The position numbers and the translations under genes were made by a program. A stretch of DNA of 36,205 nucleotides. Origin: Bacteroidia bacterium. Its GTDB lineage: Bacteria; Bacteroidota; Bacteroidia; Bacteroidales; Dysgonomonadaceae. The notes below the pieces were generated by a model. That model did not search any database and was not told the origin of the DNA. It was given only the letters and a program-made list of their open reading frames with translations. The DNA is taken from contig BNXH01000014.1 in assembly GCA_025999435.1 (NCBI GenBank), forward strand, positions 1-36,205, read 5' to 3'. Below are positions 24,746 to 34,846 of this stretch, in pieces (the first letter of the stretch is position 1; every line of letters starts with the position of its first letter).

Positions 24746-27700
24746 GAAAGCCCGGCTTCGGGACAATATCGAGGCGATACGTTTAGCGTTCGACCTCGAC
24801 CGCGAGGGACGGCAAGCCACTCCCTCGGAGCGAGAAACATTAGAAGCCTACTGCGGTTTCGGGGGAATCAAAGCCGTGTTGAATCCAGCCGACAAACCGG
24901 AAGACGTGCAGCGCTGGACGAAAACAGACAGCGAACTGTTTCCGCTGGTTACGCAGTTGCACGATATATTGCGCGTGGAAGCGGGAAACGCGCCGCAGTA
25001 TAACCGCTATGTAAGTTCCCTGAAAAATTCCGTGCTGTCCGCCTTTTATACCCCGCCCAAAGTGGTGGACGCATTGGCTGCAGCCTTGAAAGAAAGCGGC
25101 GTTGAACCGGTGCGCCTGCTCGACCCCTCCGCCGGAACAGGAATCTTTTCCGAATCTGTCCGGTTGCTGAATCCGGGATGTGAAGCGACACAGTTTGAAA
25201 AGGATATGCTGACCGGAAAAATCCTTTCTCACCTGAATCCTGCCGAAAAAGTGCGGGTAGAGGGATTTGAAAACATCGAAGCCCGTTACAACGGTTATTT
25301 TGATGTAGCCGCCAGCAATATCCCGTTCGGCGACGTAAGGGTATTCGACCCCGCATACAGCAACGCGAAAGACGACGCCCACCGGCAGGCATCCGGCACA
25401 GTACACAACTATTTCTTTATGAAAGGCGTCGATTGCGTCCGCGAAGGCGGATTGGTAGCGTTCATCACTTCGCAGGGCGTATTGAACTCCGAAGCCAACC
25501 GCCCCGTGCGCGAGTGGCTGATGGAGCGGTGCGAACCTGTTTCCGCCGTCCGCTTCCCGAATAACCTCTTTACGGAACATGCCGGAACGGAAGTGGGCAG
25601 CGACCTGATTATCCTCCAGAAGAAAACAGGTGTTAAGGAACTCTCACAAAGGCGGCAGGATTTTATCGACAGCAGGAAGCTCTCCAACGGCATACCGGTC
25701 AATAACCTGTTCCAGAATTTCGACCGGGTAATCCACGACAATGTAAAGGTCGGAACCGACCCTTACGGCAAACCGGCGATGGAGTTTCTCCACTCCGGCG
25801 GAGTGGGAGCCATTGCAGCCGCATTGCGCGGGATGCTGCGCGAAGATTTTTCGCGGCATCTGGATATGGAGTTGTACCAAAAACACGCCCCGCAGGTGGA
25901 GCAATCTGCTGCTCAAAATCAGGGCTACCAGCCGACAGCGCAGGATTGGCGGGAAATGGGCGAAATGGTAGAAGCTAACAAGGAAAAGGACAGGGAATTG
26001 TTTATGGAAGCCACCCCGGAAGATTTTTCCAAACGGAAAAGTACAGCCCAACTGGATTGGGAAGAAAACAGGCTGGGTTTTGACGATGTGCTGTCGGATG
26101 ACGATCTTTCCCCGGTAAGGGAGCTGAAGCCGCAAGAACAGCCATACATGCCGCCGGGAACACAAACTTCCTTGCAGTTTGACTTTTCCGACCCGGTTCC
26201 GCCACCTGCGCAAACCAAAGAGCCGACTGCGGAGGCGAAAGCGGTGGAACCGGCGTACAACATCCAAAACCAACCGCTCATATCGCTGTACGATTTGTTC
26301 GGGTTGTCCGTCGAGGAACGCACACAAATCAAACCCAAAAACAGCCGTTCCCGCCGCCGGATGGAGATACCACAGCCCAAAGCAAAGCAGAAGCGGAAAT
26401 CTTCAAAAAAAGAAGATGACCGTGCGCCGCTGGACTGGCGGGAAGAATTGATGCTGGAAGCCGGTAAAAAGAGGAAAGAAGCGGAAAGGCAAGCCAAGGA
26501 AACAAAAACAGATACCAAACCCGTTTATCCTGTCGCCGATGCCCGAAAGGAGGAACAGTCCCAAAACCTCAAAAGGGAAACGGAACGGGAAGAACGGATG
26601 AAACCCGTACCCTTTGCTGTGCCGGAGCAGGGGCTACCGAAACATTACAGGGAAGGCTCGCTGGTAACAAATGCGGACAACCGCATCGGCTATCTTCGCG
26701 ACCTGAACGGTTTCAACCCCATGTTCCACCCGCTGGAGCTTTCAGCGCAGCAGGGGAAACGGGCATCGCTCTACATCGAAATCCGCGATACCTACCACCA
26801 CCTCTACCTGAACGAAGCCGACCAGTTGAAGGAAAATCCTGCGCTTCGGCAGATGCTCAATCGTCTGTACGATGATTTTACAGAGAAATTCGGCAATCTG
26901 AATGACCCCAAGAATCTTGACTTGATTAAGATGGACGCCGGAGGCCGGGAAATACTCTCTTTGGAGCGTTACCGCGAAGGCAAGGCGGTAAAGGCGGATA
27001 TTTTCGAGCGTCCCGTGGCGTTCAACAGCCGGGAGATTACCCACGCCGACAATGCCCGCGACGCGCTGGCCGCTTCACTCAACAAGCACGGCAAGGTCGA
27101 TTTGGAGTATATGGCCTCGCTTACAGGCAGTCCGGAAGAAAGCCTACTATCAGAATTGAAGAGCAGGGTTTATTTCAATCCGCTGGTGGGCGGTTATGAG
27201 GTAGCCGACAAGTTTATCGCAGGCAATGTTATTTCCAAAGCCGACGAGGTGCAAAAGTTTATCGACAACCATTCTGACCACGAAGCGGCTAAAGAATCGC
27301 TGGCAGCCTTGCAGGAAGCCGCGCCCAAGCCGATTGACTTCGACGATTTGGATTTTAACTTCGGCGAAAGGTGGATACCGACCGGCATTTATGCCGCATA
27401 CGCTTCGTATCTGTTTGAGACCGATGTAAAAATAACGTATGCCTCCAGCCGCGACGAGTTCAGCCTCAATGCCCGCTCACGGAACGCCAATATCACGGAG
27501 AAATACGGCGTGCGCAGCGAAAACCGCCTGTTCGACGGAGTTGCCTTGATGCGCCATGCCATGCACGACACCACGCCCGACATTACCAGGACAATCAAGG
27601 ACGGCGATAAGGAAGTCAAAGTACCCGACGGGCAAGCCATCCAACTGGCGAACAGCAAAATCGACGAAATCCGTAACGGCTTTTCCGACTGGCTGCGCCA

Positions 27701-30497
27701 GCAGTCGCCGGAGTTCAAAGACCGGTTGGCCAATCTCTATAACCGCACATTCAACTGTTTTGCCCGACCGGAGTATGACGGCGGCCACCAAACCTTTCCG
27801 GGGCTTGACATGAAAGCGTTGGGCATCGACGACCTGTATAAGAGCCAGAAGGACGCCGTTTGGATGCTCAAAACCAACGGGGGAGGCATCTGCGACCACG
27901 AGGTCGGCGCAGGTAAAACGCTGATTATGTGCTGCGGGGCAATGGAAATGAAGCGGCTGGGATTGGCGGGCAAACCGATGATAATCGCCCTGAAAGCCAA
28001 CGTACACGAGATAGCGCAAACCTTTTGCACCGCCTACCCGGACGCGAAAGTACTCTATCCGGGGAAAGAGGATTTTACCCCTGCCAAACGCACCCGCATT
28101 TTTAACGAAATGAAAAATAATAACTGGGACGCGGTGATAATGACCCACGAGCAGTTCGGGATGATTCCGCAATCCCCCGAAATCCAGCGCGACATCTTGC
28201 AAAAGGAGCTGGACAGCGTGGAAGAAAATCTGGAAGTGCTGCGCAATAAGGGAGGGGAAGTTTCCAATTTTATGCGCAGGGGTGTCGAAAAGCGGAAAAC
28301 CAATCTGGAAGCCCGCCTGAAAGGGATTACCCACCAAATCGCCAACCGCAAGGACGACGCGGTGGATTTCCGGCTGATGGGCATCGACCATTTATTCGTT
28401 GATGAATCGCACAAATTCAAAAACCTGACCTTTACCACCCGGCACGACCGCGTGGCGGGGCTGGGAAACTCCGACGGCTCGCAGCGGGCGCTTAACATGC
28501 TTTTCGCCGTGCGCACCATCCAGGACAGGACGGGCAAGGATTTAGGCGCAACCTTTCTTTCGGGTACGACCATCAGCAATTCGCTCACCGAATTGTACCT
28601 GCTCTTTAAGTACCTGCGCCCGAAGGAACTCGAAAGGCAGGGCATCAACACCTTCGACGCATGGGCGGCCATCTTCGCCAAGAAGACGAAGGATTACGAG
28701 TTTTCGGTAACCAACCAGATTGTGCAGAAAGAGCGGTTCCGGTACTTCATTAAAGTGCCGGAACTGGCTTCATTCTATTCGGAAATTACCGATTTCCGCA
28801 CGGCGAAAGACATCGGTATCGACCGCCCGGAGAAGAACGAGATACTGCACAATATTCCGCCTACGCCCGACCAGCAGGATTTTATACAGAAACTCATGAC
28901 CTTTGCCAAAACGGGCGACGCCACCATTTTGGGACGTCCGCCGCTTTCGGAAAGCGAGGAAAAGGCAAAGATGCTTATTGCAACGGACTACGCCCGTAAA
29001 ATGAGCCTTGACATGCGCCTGATAGACCCGCAGAAGTACGGCGACCATATCGACAACAAGGCCAGCCATTGCGCCGCCGTCATTGCCGGTTACTACAAGA
29101 CATATACCCCGCAGAAAGGGACGCAGTTTGTCTTTTCGGATTTGGGAACCTACAAACCCGATATTTGGAACCCGTACAGCGAGATTAAAAACAAACTCGT
29201 CACGCAGTATGGCATCCCTGCATCCGAAATACGGTTTATCCAGGAAGCCGGAACGGAGAAATCCCGCAAGGCGATGATACGCGATATGAACGAGGGTAAA
29301 ATCCGCGTATTGTTCGGCAGTACGGAAATGCTGGGGACAGGAGTTAATGCTCAAAAACGGTGCGTAGCGGTGCATCACCTTGACGCACCCTGGCGGCCAA
29401 GCGACCTGGAACAGCGCGACGGGAGGGCAATCCGCAAAGGTAACGAGGTTGCCAAACTACACGCCGACAATAAGGTCGATGTGGTGATTTATGCCGTTGA
29501 AAAGTCGCTGGACGCTTATAAATTCGGGTTGCTGCACAACAAGCAGCTATTTATTAACCAGCTAAAGAATAACAATATGGGTAGCCGTACCATTGACGAG
29601 GGCAGTATGGACGAGAAAAGCGGCATGAATTTCTCCGAATATGTGGCAATCCTCTCCGGCAATACCGAATTGCTGGAAAAAGCGCGGTTAGAGAAAAAAA
29701 TCACTTCGTTGGAGGGCGAACGGCGGGCGTTCACGCAGGGCAAGTCCTCGACCCGCTGGAAGCTGGAGGGAATCATGCAGACGGTGGAAACCAACAAGGG
29801 CTTTATCGCCCGCATATCCAAAGACGTGGAAGCGTTTAACGCCCGTGTGCAGGTTGCCCCGGACGGCACACGCCTGAATCCTGTAAAACTGGACGGCTTT
29901 GCCGCCACCGACCCCGTGTCCGTTGGTAAGAAACTGAACGAGATTGCCGACAAAGCGCGGACGCACGGCCTGTCGGAACCCATCGGGTCGCTTTATGGCT
30001 TTACCCTGCTGGTGAAATCGGAAACCACCGTGAAGGACGGCTTCGATTTGGTACAGAACCGTTTCTTTATCAAGGGAGAAGGCGAGATTTTGTATAACTA
30101 CAATCACGGCCACCTTGCAGCCGACCCGAAGACAGCGGCGGCCAATTTCCGGAACGCCTTGGACACCATGCCCACCCTGCTGGAGAAGTACAGGACGGAC
30201 AACGAAAAATTGATGAAGGACGTTCCCACGCTCAAAGCAGTGGTGGAAAGCCTTTGGAAAAAGGAAGACGAGTTGAAGGGACTGAAAGCGGAAATGGTGG
30301 TCATGGAGCGTAAAATCGAAGCCTCGCTGAAACCCATCGAGCAGAGCGTCGGCATCATGGCGGGTATCCCGAAAGAAGAAAATAAATTTGCACCCATGCC
30401 GGATAATTTGCAGACGATTAAGGCAATTATGGGCGACAGGCTGGTTGTCGCCCGACCTGCCGTCGGAATACTGGAGCGGAAGGGCTTCAAAATCTAA
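24732..30497 (+). CDS. Giant N6-methylase-like / SNF2-type helicase protein
   Basis: A 1921-residue protein characteristic of Bacteroidetes conjugative transposons. An N-terminal N6-DNA-methylase-like domain has motif I DPSAGTG (about residue 131) and a motif IV-like SNIPFG (about 195), where active enzymes usually have NPPY/F. A long charged linker (about 390-650) follows. A superfamily II helicase domain has Walker A HEVGAGKT (about 1055), DESH (about 1222), SGTTIS (about 1277) and motif [13 protein letters not shown] (about 1560). The C-terminus is helical and coiled-coil-like (about 1650-1720). The layout recalls phage P1 DarB and similar methylase-helicase fusions carried by mobile DNA. 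Roles in DNA processing or protecting transferred DNA are inferred. It ends at a bidirectional terminator. Confidence 0.9.
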   Translation: MAFNKKARLRDNIEAIRLAFDLDREGRQATPSERETLEAYCGFGGIKAVLNPADKPEDVQRWTKTDSELFPLVTQLHDILRVEAGNAPQYNRYVSSLKNSVLSAFYTPPKVVDALAAALKESGVEPVRLLDPSAGTGIFSESVRLLNPGCEATQFEKDMLTGKILSHLNPAEKVRVEGFENIEARYNGYFDVAASNIPFGDVRVFDPAYSNAKDDAHRQASGTVHNYFFMKGVDCVREGGLVAFITSQGVLNSEANRPVREWLMERCEPVSAVRFPNNLFTEHAGTEVGSDLIILQKKTGVKELSQRRQDFIDSRKLSNGIPVNNLFQNFDRVIHDNVKVGTDPYGKPAMEFLHSGGVGAIAAALRGMLREDFSRHLDMELYQKHAPQVEQSAAQNQGYQPTAQDWREMGEMVEANKEKDRELFMEATPEDFSKRKSTAQLDWEENRLGFDDVLSDDDLSPVRELKPQEQPYMPPGTQTSLQFDFSDPVPPPAQTKEPTAEAKAVEPAYNIQNQPLISLYDLFGLSVEERTQIKPKNSRSRRRMEIPQPKAKQKRKSSKKEDDRAPLDWREELMLEAGKKRKEAERQAKETKTDTKPVYPVADARKEEQSQNLKRETEREERMKPVPFAVPEQGLPKHYREGSLVTNADNRIGYLRDLNGFNPMFHPLELSAQQGKRASLYIEIRDTYHHLYLNEADQLKENPALRQMLNRLYDDFTEKFGNLNDPKNLDLIKMDAGGREILSLERYREGKAVKADIFERPVAFNSREITHADNARDALAASLNKHGKVDLEYMASLTGSPEESLLSELKSRVYFNPLVGGYEVADKFIAGNVISKADEVQKFIDNHSDHEAAKESLAALQEAAPKPIDFDDLDFNFGERWIPTGIYAAYASYLFETDVKITYASSRDEFSLNARSRNANITEKYGVRSENRLFDGVALMRHAMHDTTPDITRTIKDGDKEVKVPDGQAIQLANSKIDEIRNGFSDWLRQQSPEFKDRLANLYNRTFNCFARPEYDGGHQTFPGLDMKALGIDDLYKSQKDAVWMLKTNGGGICDHEVGAGKTLIMCCGAMEMKRLGLAGKPMIIALKANVHEIAQTFCTAYPDAKVLYPGKEDFTPAKRTRIFNEMKNNNWDAVIMTHEQFGMIPQSPEIQRDILQKELDSVEENLEVLRNKGGEVSNFMRRGVEKRKTNLEARLKGITHQIANRKDDAVDFRLMGIDHLFVDESHKFKNLTFTTRHDRVAGLGNSDGSQRALNMLFAVRTIQDRTGKDLGATFLSGTTISNSLTELYLLFKYLRPKELERQGINTFDAWAAIFAKKTKDYEFSVTNQIVQKERFRYFIKVPELASFYSEITDFRTAKDIGIDRPEKNEILHNIPPTPDQQDFIQKLMTFAKTGDATILGRPPLSESEEKAKMLIATDYARKMSLDMRLIDPQKYGDHIDNKASHCAAVIAGYYKTYTPQKGTQFVFSDLGTYKPDIWNPYSEIKNKLVTQYGIPASEIRFIQEAGTEKSRKAMIRDMNEGKIRVLFGSTEMLGTGVNAQKRCVAVHHLDAPWRPSDLEQRDGRAIRKGNEVAKLHADNKVDVVIYAVEKSLDAYKFGLLHNKQLFINQLKNNNMGSRTIDEGSMDEKSGMNFSEYVAILSGNTELLEKARLEKKITSLEGERRAFTQGKSSTRWKLEGIMQTVETNKGFIARISKDVEAFNARVQVAPDGTRLNPVKLDGFAATDPVSVGKKLNEIADKARTHGLSEPIGSLYGFTLLVKSETTVKDGFDLVQNRFFIKGEGEILYNYNHGHLAADPKTAAANFRNALDTMPTLLEKYRTDNEKLMKDVPTLKAVVESLWKKEDELKGLKAEMVVMERKIEASLKPIEQSVGIMAGIPKEENKFAPMPDNLQTIKAIMGDRLVVARPAVGILERKGFKI

Positions 30498-30533
30498 CAG
30501 TAAAAATTGTTGGGAACATTACCATAAATGAGC

Positions 30534-30569
30534 GAAGCCCGCGCCTGTCATCACGACGGTGCGGGCTTC
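30534..30569. terminator. Hairpin between converging helicase and HTH genes
   Basis: GAAGCCCGC (30534-30542) pairs with GCGGGCTTC (30561-30569). It lies between the stop of the plus-strand helicase gene (30497) and the stop of the minus-strand HTH gene (30606). It lacks a long T-run but fits a shared terminator. Confidence 0.7.
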
Positions 30570-30605
30570 TGTTGAACGATAGTGTTTAGAAAAGAAAAAT
30601 ACCAA

Positions 30606-30938
30606 TTACGGAACATCCGGTTCTTCGGGATTATTGTCGTCCGTGTCTTCGCCTTTGGCGAAATTGGCCTTGATAAAGGCTTCCACGTCGCTTTCCCTGT
30701 AAAAAGTCTTATGATAGAGCATCTGGTAGGGCAGTTCGCCCGACGAACGGTAACGCTGGAGCGTCCGCTTGCTTACATTGAGCATCTGGCAAACGTCCTG
30801 GTTGTCCAACAGCCGTTCGCCCTCCAGCAACTTCTCCTTTATCGCCATTTTTTCCAAATGTTTGTCCAATCGGTCGAACCGTGCCATAAGCCGCTCAAAC
30901 CAGTTTTGCATAAATGCCGTTAATTCCCTGTCTGTCAT
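30606..30938 (-). CDS. Excisionase-like helix-turn-helix protein
   Basis: A 110-residue protein with an N-terminal helix (AFMQNWFERLMARFDRLDKHLEKM) and a MerR/excisionase-type winged helix-turn-helix (about 42-92: RLLDNQDVCQMLNVSKRTLQRYRSSGELPYQ ... FYRESDVEAFI). The C-terminus is acidic. Proteins of this type in CTnDOT-like elements act as recombination directionality factors and also as activators of tra and mob promoters. It is therefore the best visible candidate for a protein reading the GCCAC repeat modules, but that link is inference. It has a -7-like box (30984-30992) and lies alone on the minus strand. Confidence 0.85.
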   Translation of the reverse strand: MTDRELTAFMQNWFERLMARFDRLDKHLEKMAIKEKLLEGERLLDNQDVCQMLNVSKRTLQRYRSSGELPYQMLYHKTFYRESDVEAFIKANFAKGEDTDDNNPEEPDVP

Positions 30939-30983
30939 GGCTTATTTTGTTTAGGATTATTTGCCATTTTTGTTGTTGTTTTT

Positions 30984-30992
30984 GCAAAGGTC
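30984..30992 (-). promoter_or_regulatory. -7-like box of the HTH gene
   Basis: GACCTTTGC on the minus strand (30992-30984) matches the TTTG half of the Bacteroidetes -7 box, 46 bases before the ATG at 30938. The TA half is replaced by GA, so it is a weak match. Confidence 0.4.
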
Positions 30993-31001
30993 GGAAGTTG
31001 A

Positions 31002-31219
31002 ATTATCAGGTATTGACAAGTTGATAATACTTTTTTTGAAAATTATTTTTACATGATTGATTATGAGCAGATTATTTTATTAGAGAAATAACAAAGAACA
31101 AAAAACGGCTTTGGAAATTATTTTTTATGGCAGAAACAGTAGAAAAACGCCTCAAAATCGCCCAATTTGGAGACAAAAAGAGGCTTAAAATAGATATTGA
31201 ACTTTATATCAACTTGATA
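31002..31219. repeat. Operator-like inverted repeats upstream of the HTH gene
   Basis: ATTATCA/TGATAAT (31002-31008 and 31022-31028) flanks a 13-base loop, and a perfect odd palindrome TATCAACTTGATA lies at 31207-31219. Both contain TTGATAATA (31021-31029 and 31214-31222). They may be binding sites of the HTH protein or recombination-related sites. The rest of 30939-31370 is AT-rich with no clear gene. Confidence 0.45.
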
Positions 31220-31240
31220 ATAGAATTTGTTTTAACTTGA
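31127..31240 (+). CDS. Possible small ORF, 37 residues
   Basis: An open frame starts MAETVEKRLKIAQFGDKKRL and ends in a hydrophobic tail; its stop lies just before a hairpin. I recognise no family. It is kept because the surrounding 430 bases have no other gene and it begins after an AT-rich leader, but it may be chance or the remnant of a longer gene. Confidence 0.25.
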   Translation: MAETVEKRLKIAQFGDKKRLKIDIELYINLIIEFVLT

Positions 31241-31246
31241 AAAGAA

Positions 31247-31285
31247 AAAGCCGCTACCATTGCTTTTTACACGGTAGCGGGCTTT
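31247..31285 (-). terminator. Hairpin terminator downstream of the AraC pseudogene
   Basis: AAAGCCGCTACC (31247-31258) pairs with GGTAGCGGGCTTT (31273-31285) with one bulged base. On the minus strand it follows the end of the pseudogene, and the side downstream for minus-strand transcription is T-rich (31239-31249 read in reverse). Confidence 0.65.
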
Positions 31286-31370
31286 CTATCCAGGAATGAT
31301 TCTATCAAAAATGTAATCTTCGTTTGTTTCGATGAAGATAACTATAAGTTGCAGTGGCAGAAGGCGGAGT

Positions 31371-31977
31371 CTATTCTATTGGAACATAAATTTCTGTTTT
31401 CAACTTTTCGGGAACCGTATTGTCGGGATTGTTTATGTATTTCTCGAAGCAATGATAGTTGCGCAGTTGCTCGCCGCTTTCCGGCAACCATTTAGCGTAG
31501 ATAGTGTCATAAACTGCTCCCAAATTGTCGTAAGAGCCTTGATAGAGGAACATTGCGTACTTGCCTCCTTCAATCGTTTTTACGCCGATTTCACCTTTCG
31601 GTTCAGCCTTTTTAGACAAAACTAAACAGATGTCGGTACGCAATTTGCCGGCTTCCGTTACTTTGGGGTCGTCGTGATAGATGGCGATGTGTTCAATACC
31701 TGCGGAAAAGAGCTTGTTTTCCTTTACATACTGCCACAATTTGCTCCATGCGCCGCAACAGTTTCGCCGCAGTCTCCACCCGCACCCGCATGATGTACGC
31801 ACCAACAGGTTCACCCAAATACGCTTTCATCATGCGCTGGAAATGCCATTTTGAAAAATTGGATATTTCAGCCAGTTTTTCAAGGTCAATAACTGCATCG
31901 AGATGATTGTTGATGTACTCAATGACGATATTAACCCGCTGCCGGTAATCTTCTTTTGTCGATAGTCGTTGTTCCAT
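31371..31977 (-). pseudogene. AraC-GyrI type regulator, internal deletion and frameshift
   Basis: The N-terminal frame (31977 to 31693) gives an AraC-type first helix-turn-helix (INNHLDAVIDLEKLAEISNF). The C-terminal frame (ending at 31371) gives a GyrI-like ligand-binding domain (from SKLWQYVKENKLFSAGIEHI to KTEIYVPIE). The two meet near 31750-31756 in different frames. The second AraC helix-turn-helix and the linker, which intact proteins of about 290 residues have, are absent. So roughly 90 codons were lost as well as the frame. A good -7 box (32001-32009) remains upstream. Either half might still be made, but a working regulator is unlikely. Confidence 0.8.
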
Positions 31978-32000
31978 TTTTCCTGAATGTTATCTTGAGC

Positions 32001-32009
32001 GCAAAGGTA
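32001..32009 (-). promoter_or_regulatory. -7 box of the AraC pseudogene
   Basis: TACCTTTGC on the minus strand (32009-32001), 24 bases before the ATG at 31977, matches TAnnTTTG. Confidence 0.6.
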
Positions 32010-32091
32010 AGGGCGATTATACTTTACGGCTTTTCCGATGGTGCGAACTTGATTCATTCATCTTTCAATGCTTTATCGGGAATTTACACGG

Positions 32092-32781
32092 TTATTTTCC
32101 CAACCTGTGATTGGAAATATAGCTATCAGTCAAACTCATTTTACCGAAAGAAGCAGGATTATTACCCGGCTTGGGAGATTGCGAACTGAGTCCCAGCCAT
32201 ATTTTTTGCGGATAATAGTTTTTATATATCCGGGCAAGATTCCAATCGACTCCGTTTGTCGAATAGTAATAACCTATTTGTTTTCCGTTTGATGCAATGC
32301 GCATGTACACGTAATCCTGCCCAATAATATCGTGATTATTATCATCCGAAGAGCCATCCGTTTTAACGGTAACAACACGGCATCGAAGTTTTTCGTCGCG
32401 TTCGAATGCAAATTTCAGCCAATTCTCATTATCAATGTAGATATATATTGTTCCGGCATCGTATATTTTTTCTATTTTACTCTCTACACAAGTAGTAAAA
32501 GTGAAAGGTCTGCTGTTATCTATCTCTTTCAGAAGTATAGGGGCGGTGGCCTCGGCACGCATACCGTCCGGCGAGATAAAATAATTGGAACCTCCGATAC
32601 CATCAATAACCAAAAGGCTGTCACTGACCATATAATGATTCTCCGCGTCATTGATAGCTTTGGTAAACTCAATACCGGAGAATATCAAGGAAATATTTTT
32701 CATATCTGTGTTATTTTTAACAGTGTTACAACTTGTTAGTAAAAATACAGCCGCCATAATAATGCAAATAAATAAATTCAT
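32092..32781 (-). CDS. DUF1349-like lipoprotein
   Basis: I start at the ATG at 32781, which gives a 229-residue lipoprotein: MNLFICIIMAAVFLLTSC with a lipobox LTSC and Cys18. A longer reading from 32853 would bury this signal. The mature part is a DUF1349/concanavalin-like beta sandwich (FTFTTCVESKIEKIYDAGTIYIYIDNENWLKFAFE, then YYYSTNGVDWNLARIYKN). Such proteins are often carbohydrate-associated or stress-related. The function is uncertain; it should be exported and anchored in a membrane. It follows the SH3-like gene and a small ORF on the same strand. Confidence 0.8.
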   Translation of the reverse strand: MNLFICIIMAAVFLLTSCNTVKNNTDMKNISLIFSGIEFTKAINDAENHYMVSDSLLVIDGIGGSNYFISPDGMRAEATAPILLKEIDNSRPFTFTTCVESKIEKIYDAGTIYIYIDNENWLKFAFERDEKLRCRVVTVKTDGSSDDNNHDIIGQDYVYMRIASNGKQIGYYYSTNGVDWNLARIYKNYYPQKIWLGLSSQSPKPGNNPASFGKMSLTDSYISNHRLGK

Positions 32782-32905
32782 TATAATGGAAGTTGGGGTT
32801 TGTTCAATGTTACCTTCTACAACAGGTCTTATTTGCGTCATATTAATTTTCATCTTTATTATTTTTGTTAATTATTATTTACGAGAGTTTCATAATTTTG
32901 CAGAA

Positions 32906-33016
32906 TCAGCGTCCAAAGCAACCGACGTTCAAGGCCGGAGCGATAAACGACTCCTCCCGGTCTGCAAACTCATTGAGCAGACCAAGTATTACTTCTTTTT
33001 TCATTTCGTCATTCAT
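32906..33016 (-). CDS. Small ORF coupled to the SH3-like gene
   Basis: A 36-residue frame (MNDEMKKEVILGLLNEFADR ... NVGCFGR) whose ATG overlaps the stop of the SH3-like gene (AATGA). The coupling makes translation plausible. It looks like the start of a longer helical protein and may be a truncated gene. I do not recognise a family. Confidence 0.35.
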   Translation of the reverse strand: MNDEMKKEVILGLLNEFADREESFIAPALNVGCFGR

Positions 33017-33360
33017 TTTTCCAATAATTTGATGTTTTTTACTGGTATCCAGCCCATTTCATGGGTCTTTTTATTTTCCGACCACAGCCATCCATTGAGT
33101 TCTTTTATTCCTTCAAGAATATCTCCCTCCCTGACATTCAACTCCTTTGCAGAATAATCTTCCGTTATGATTCCGTAATTATCCTCGTATCTTATTATTT
33201 GTTCCGGGACATATCCTTCGTTAGAACTGTCCGTCTTTATACAGTAAATCCAGCCTTGCCAATGTTCCGATTCGCCTTTAACGATTACTTTTTCGTTACG
33301 CTTCACCAGTAACGGACTGGGAAATTCCGTTTCATACGCTTCATTTACAACATATTCCAT
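33013..33360 (-). CDS. Tandem SH3-like domain protein
   Basis: A 115-residue protein with two SH3-like beta-barrel repeats. The first (about 1-55) contains VKRNEKVIVKGESEHWQGWIYC and EGYVPEQII. The second (about 60-112) contains TEDYSAKELNVREGDILEGI, GWLWSENKK and GWIPVKNIKLL. No signal peptide is seen, so it is probably cytoplasmic. The gene starts 17 bases after the CPBP gene in the same direction, suggesting one operon. Binding of a small ligand or protein partner is a guess. Confidence 0.75.
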   Translation of the reverse strand: MEYVVNEAYETEFPSPLLVKRNEKVIVKGESEHWQGWIYCIKTDSSNEGYVPEQIIRYEDNYGIITEDYSAKELNVREGDILEGIKELNGWLWSENKKTHEMGWIPVKNIKLLEK

Positions 33361-33377
33361 ATTATTTCTTTTATAGT

Positions 33378-34217
33378 TTAATTGAATATTTTCTCATGTG
33401 ATTTGTCAAAGAAAAATGCTTTTTCCTTCCATACTAAGACTGTCGAAAATATCAACAGTAATACCGTTTGTATAATTTTACTGTCGGGATGTGTCTGGAA
33501 TATTTCATTGGAATATCCTGCCAGCAGATGAAACAGTACCACCAGCAGCATATTTCTACTCGTTCTGTAATACAGCCAGTTGCCTATAATCACATAAGGG
33601 ATAAGGCTTACCAGAAAATTGATGGAATAAATCACGCCTGTTTCCGCAAGAACGTTCTGATAGTAGCCTTTCACAAAAGATAAGGGTATATGCCAGATTC
33701 CCCAGACAATAGCAAAAATAAGAGACGTAACCAGAAGATTAAAGCGGTTTCTTAAACAGTGTATCCCGTAGGTGTGCCAGCCAAATTCTTCCAGAATGGG
33801 CGCTAATATCAGTAAAAACCACGCGGGAAAAATACCGGCCGTAAAAGAGAGATGTTCTACAATCCTGAATTGAGACAGGCTGTATCCGAAAAACAGGGAA
33901 ATTGCTTGGGCTGCAAGTATGCTCAACGGGAAAAGGAAAATCGTTAATGTCCAGAAAACAGGTCGGATGCCTTTCAACCGGAACGTTGCGGAAACAAATT
34001 CCTGTTTCATTTCCTTGTCGGGAAGTATCAAGATCATGGCAATAATGAACGGAGCACATAAACCGGTCAATCCAAGGATACTCCCACAAAAAAACACTGC
34101 CGGATTTCCTTGCCATTGACTGTGGCTTAACCATGCCCATATAAACCAACATAGCCACGGAACCAAAACAGATGTGCCGTAAAACAGTATCGGCCGATTG
34201 TACTTTTGCAGTTGCAT
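33378..34217 (-). CDS. CPBP (CAAX protease/bacteriocin-processing) family membrane protein
   Basis: A 279-residue polytopic membrane protein with about seven to eight hydrophobic helices. It carries the CPBP signature: ILEEFGWHTYGIH (about 141-153), then WGIWHIPLSF (about 171-180), then LFHLLAGYSN near residue 235. In most members the first motif is EExxxR; here the Arg position is His, so activity may be altered or lost. Such proteins act in peptide or bacteriocin maturation or self-immunity. It lies in a tight run with the oxidoreductase (8-base gap) and SH3-like gene (17-base gap). Confidence 0.85.
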   Translation of the reverse strand: MQLQKYNRPILFYGTSVLVPWLCWFIWAWLSHSQWQGNPAVFFCGSILGLTGLCAPFIIAMILILPDKEMKQEFVSATFRLKGIRPVFWTLTIFLFPLSILAAQAISLFFGYSLSQFRIVEHLSFTAGIFPAWFLLILAPILEEFGWHTYGIHCLRNRFNLLVTSLIFAIVWGIWHIPLSFVKGYYQNVLAETGVIYSINFLVSLIPYVIIGNWLYYRTSRNMLLVVLFHLLAGYSNEIFQTHPDSKIIQTVLLLIFSTVLVWKEKAFFFDKSHEKIFN

Positions 34218-34225
34218 ATCAGACG

Positions 34226-34843
34226 TTATTTTTTTAATGTATCACAAAATTCATCCATGTTCATTCCTAAATTCATAATCTTTTCCAAATGACTGTTCGC
34301 TACTTTCTCAAGTTCCAGTGTGCCGCCGAGTATTATCATTTCTTTTTTCTCGAATCGAACTCCCAACCTGTCGTCAAGCATTACATTTCGCATGCTTCCT
34401 GCAATTCCTGTTTCTTCTAAAAAATCGTTTGGATGCCCTGCTGTACAAATGACAAGTCCCAATTTGATGTGCTTCATTTTCATTGCTTTTTCTCCATTTT
34501 GGCTATAACCATAAGCATACCCGGCGGAATAAACCCTGTCGAACCAACCTTTCATTTTTGCAGGGCAATCACTCCACCATACAGGATAGAGAAAGACAAT
34601 GCAATCAGCCCAATCTATTTTCCGGTGTTCTGCGATAACATCTTCGGATAAAGGAAGTTCGGTTTTTGCAAATCCCTCTCTTTCATATTCTTCTTCTGTC
34701 ATATCGGATTGAAATTTCATTTTGTATAAATCCGATACTTCAACTTGGTGATTGCTCATATTCAGAGCCTTCAATAAAATTTGCAATACCTTATATGTAA
34801 AGGATTTATTGCTCGGATGCGCATAAATGATTAAGATATTCAT
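34226..34843 (-). CDS. NAD(P)H-dependent oxidoreductase, flavodoxin-2 fold
   Basis: A 205-residue flavoprotein of the quinone reductase/KefF-MdaB type. The N-terminal nucleotide segment is MNILIIYAHPSNKSFTYKV. FLYPVWWSDCPAKMKGWFDRVY (about 78-99) is the typical FMN-binding and dimer region, followed by GYAYGYSQNGEKA and LVICTAGHP. It probably reduces quinones or another small electron acceptor with FMN. It starts 3 bases after the aminotransferase gene, suggesting one operon, though a shared pathway cannot be shown. Confidence 0.88.
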   Translation of the reverse strand: MNILIIYAHPSNKSFTYKVLQILLKALNMSNHQVEVSDLYKMKFQSDMTEEEYEREGFAKTELPLSEDVIAEHRKIDWADCIVFLYPVWWSDCPAKMKGWFDRVYSAGYAYGYSQNGEKAMKMKHIKLGLVICTAGHPNDFLEETGIAGSMRNVMLDDRLGVRFEKKEMIILGGTLELEKVANSHLEKIMNLGMNMDEFCDTLKK

Positions 34844-34846
34844 ATA

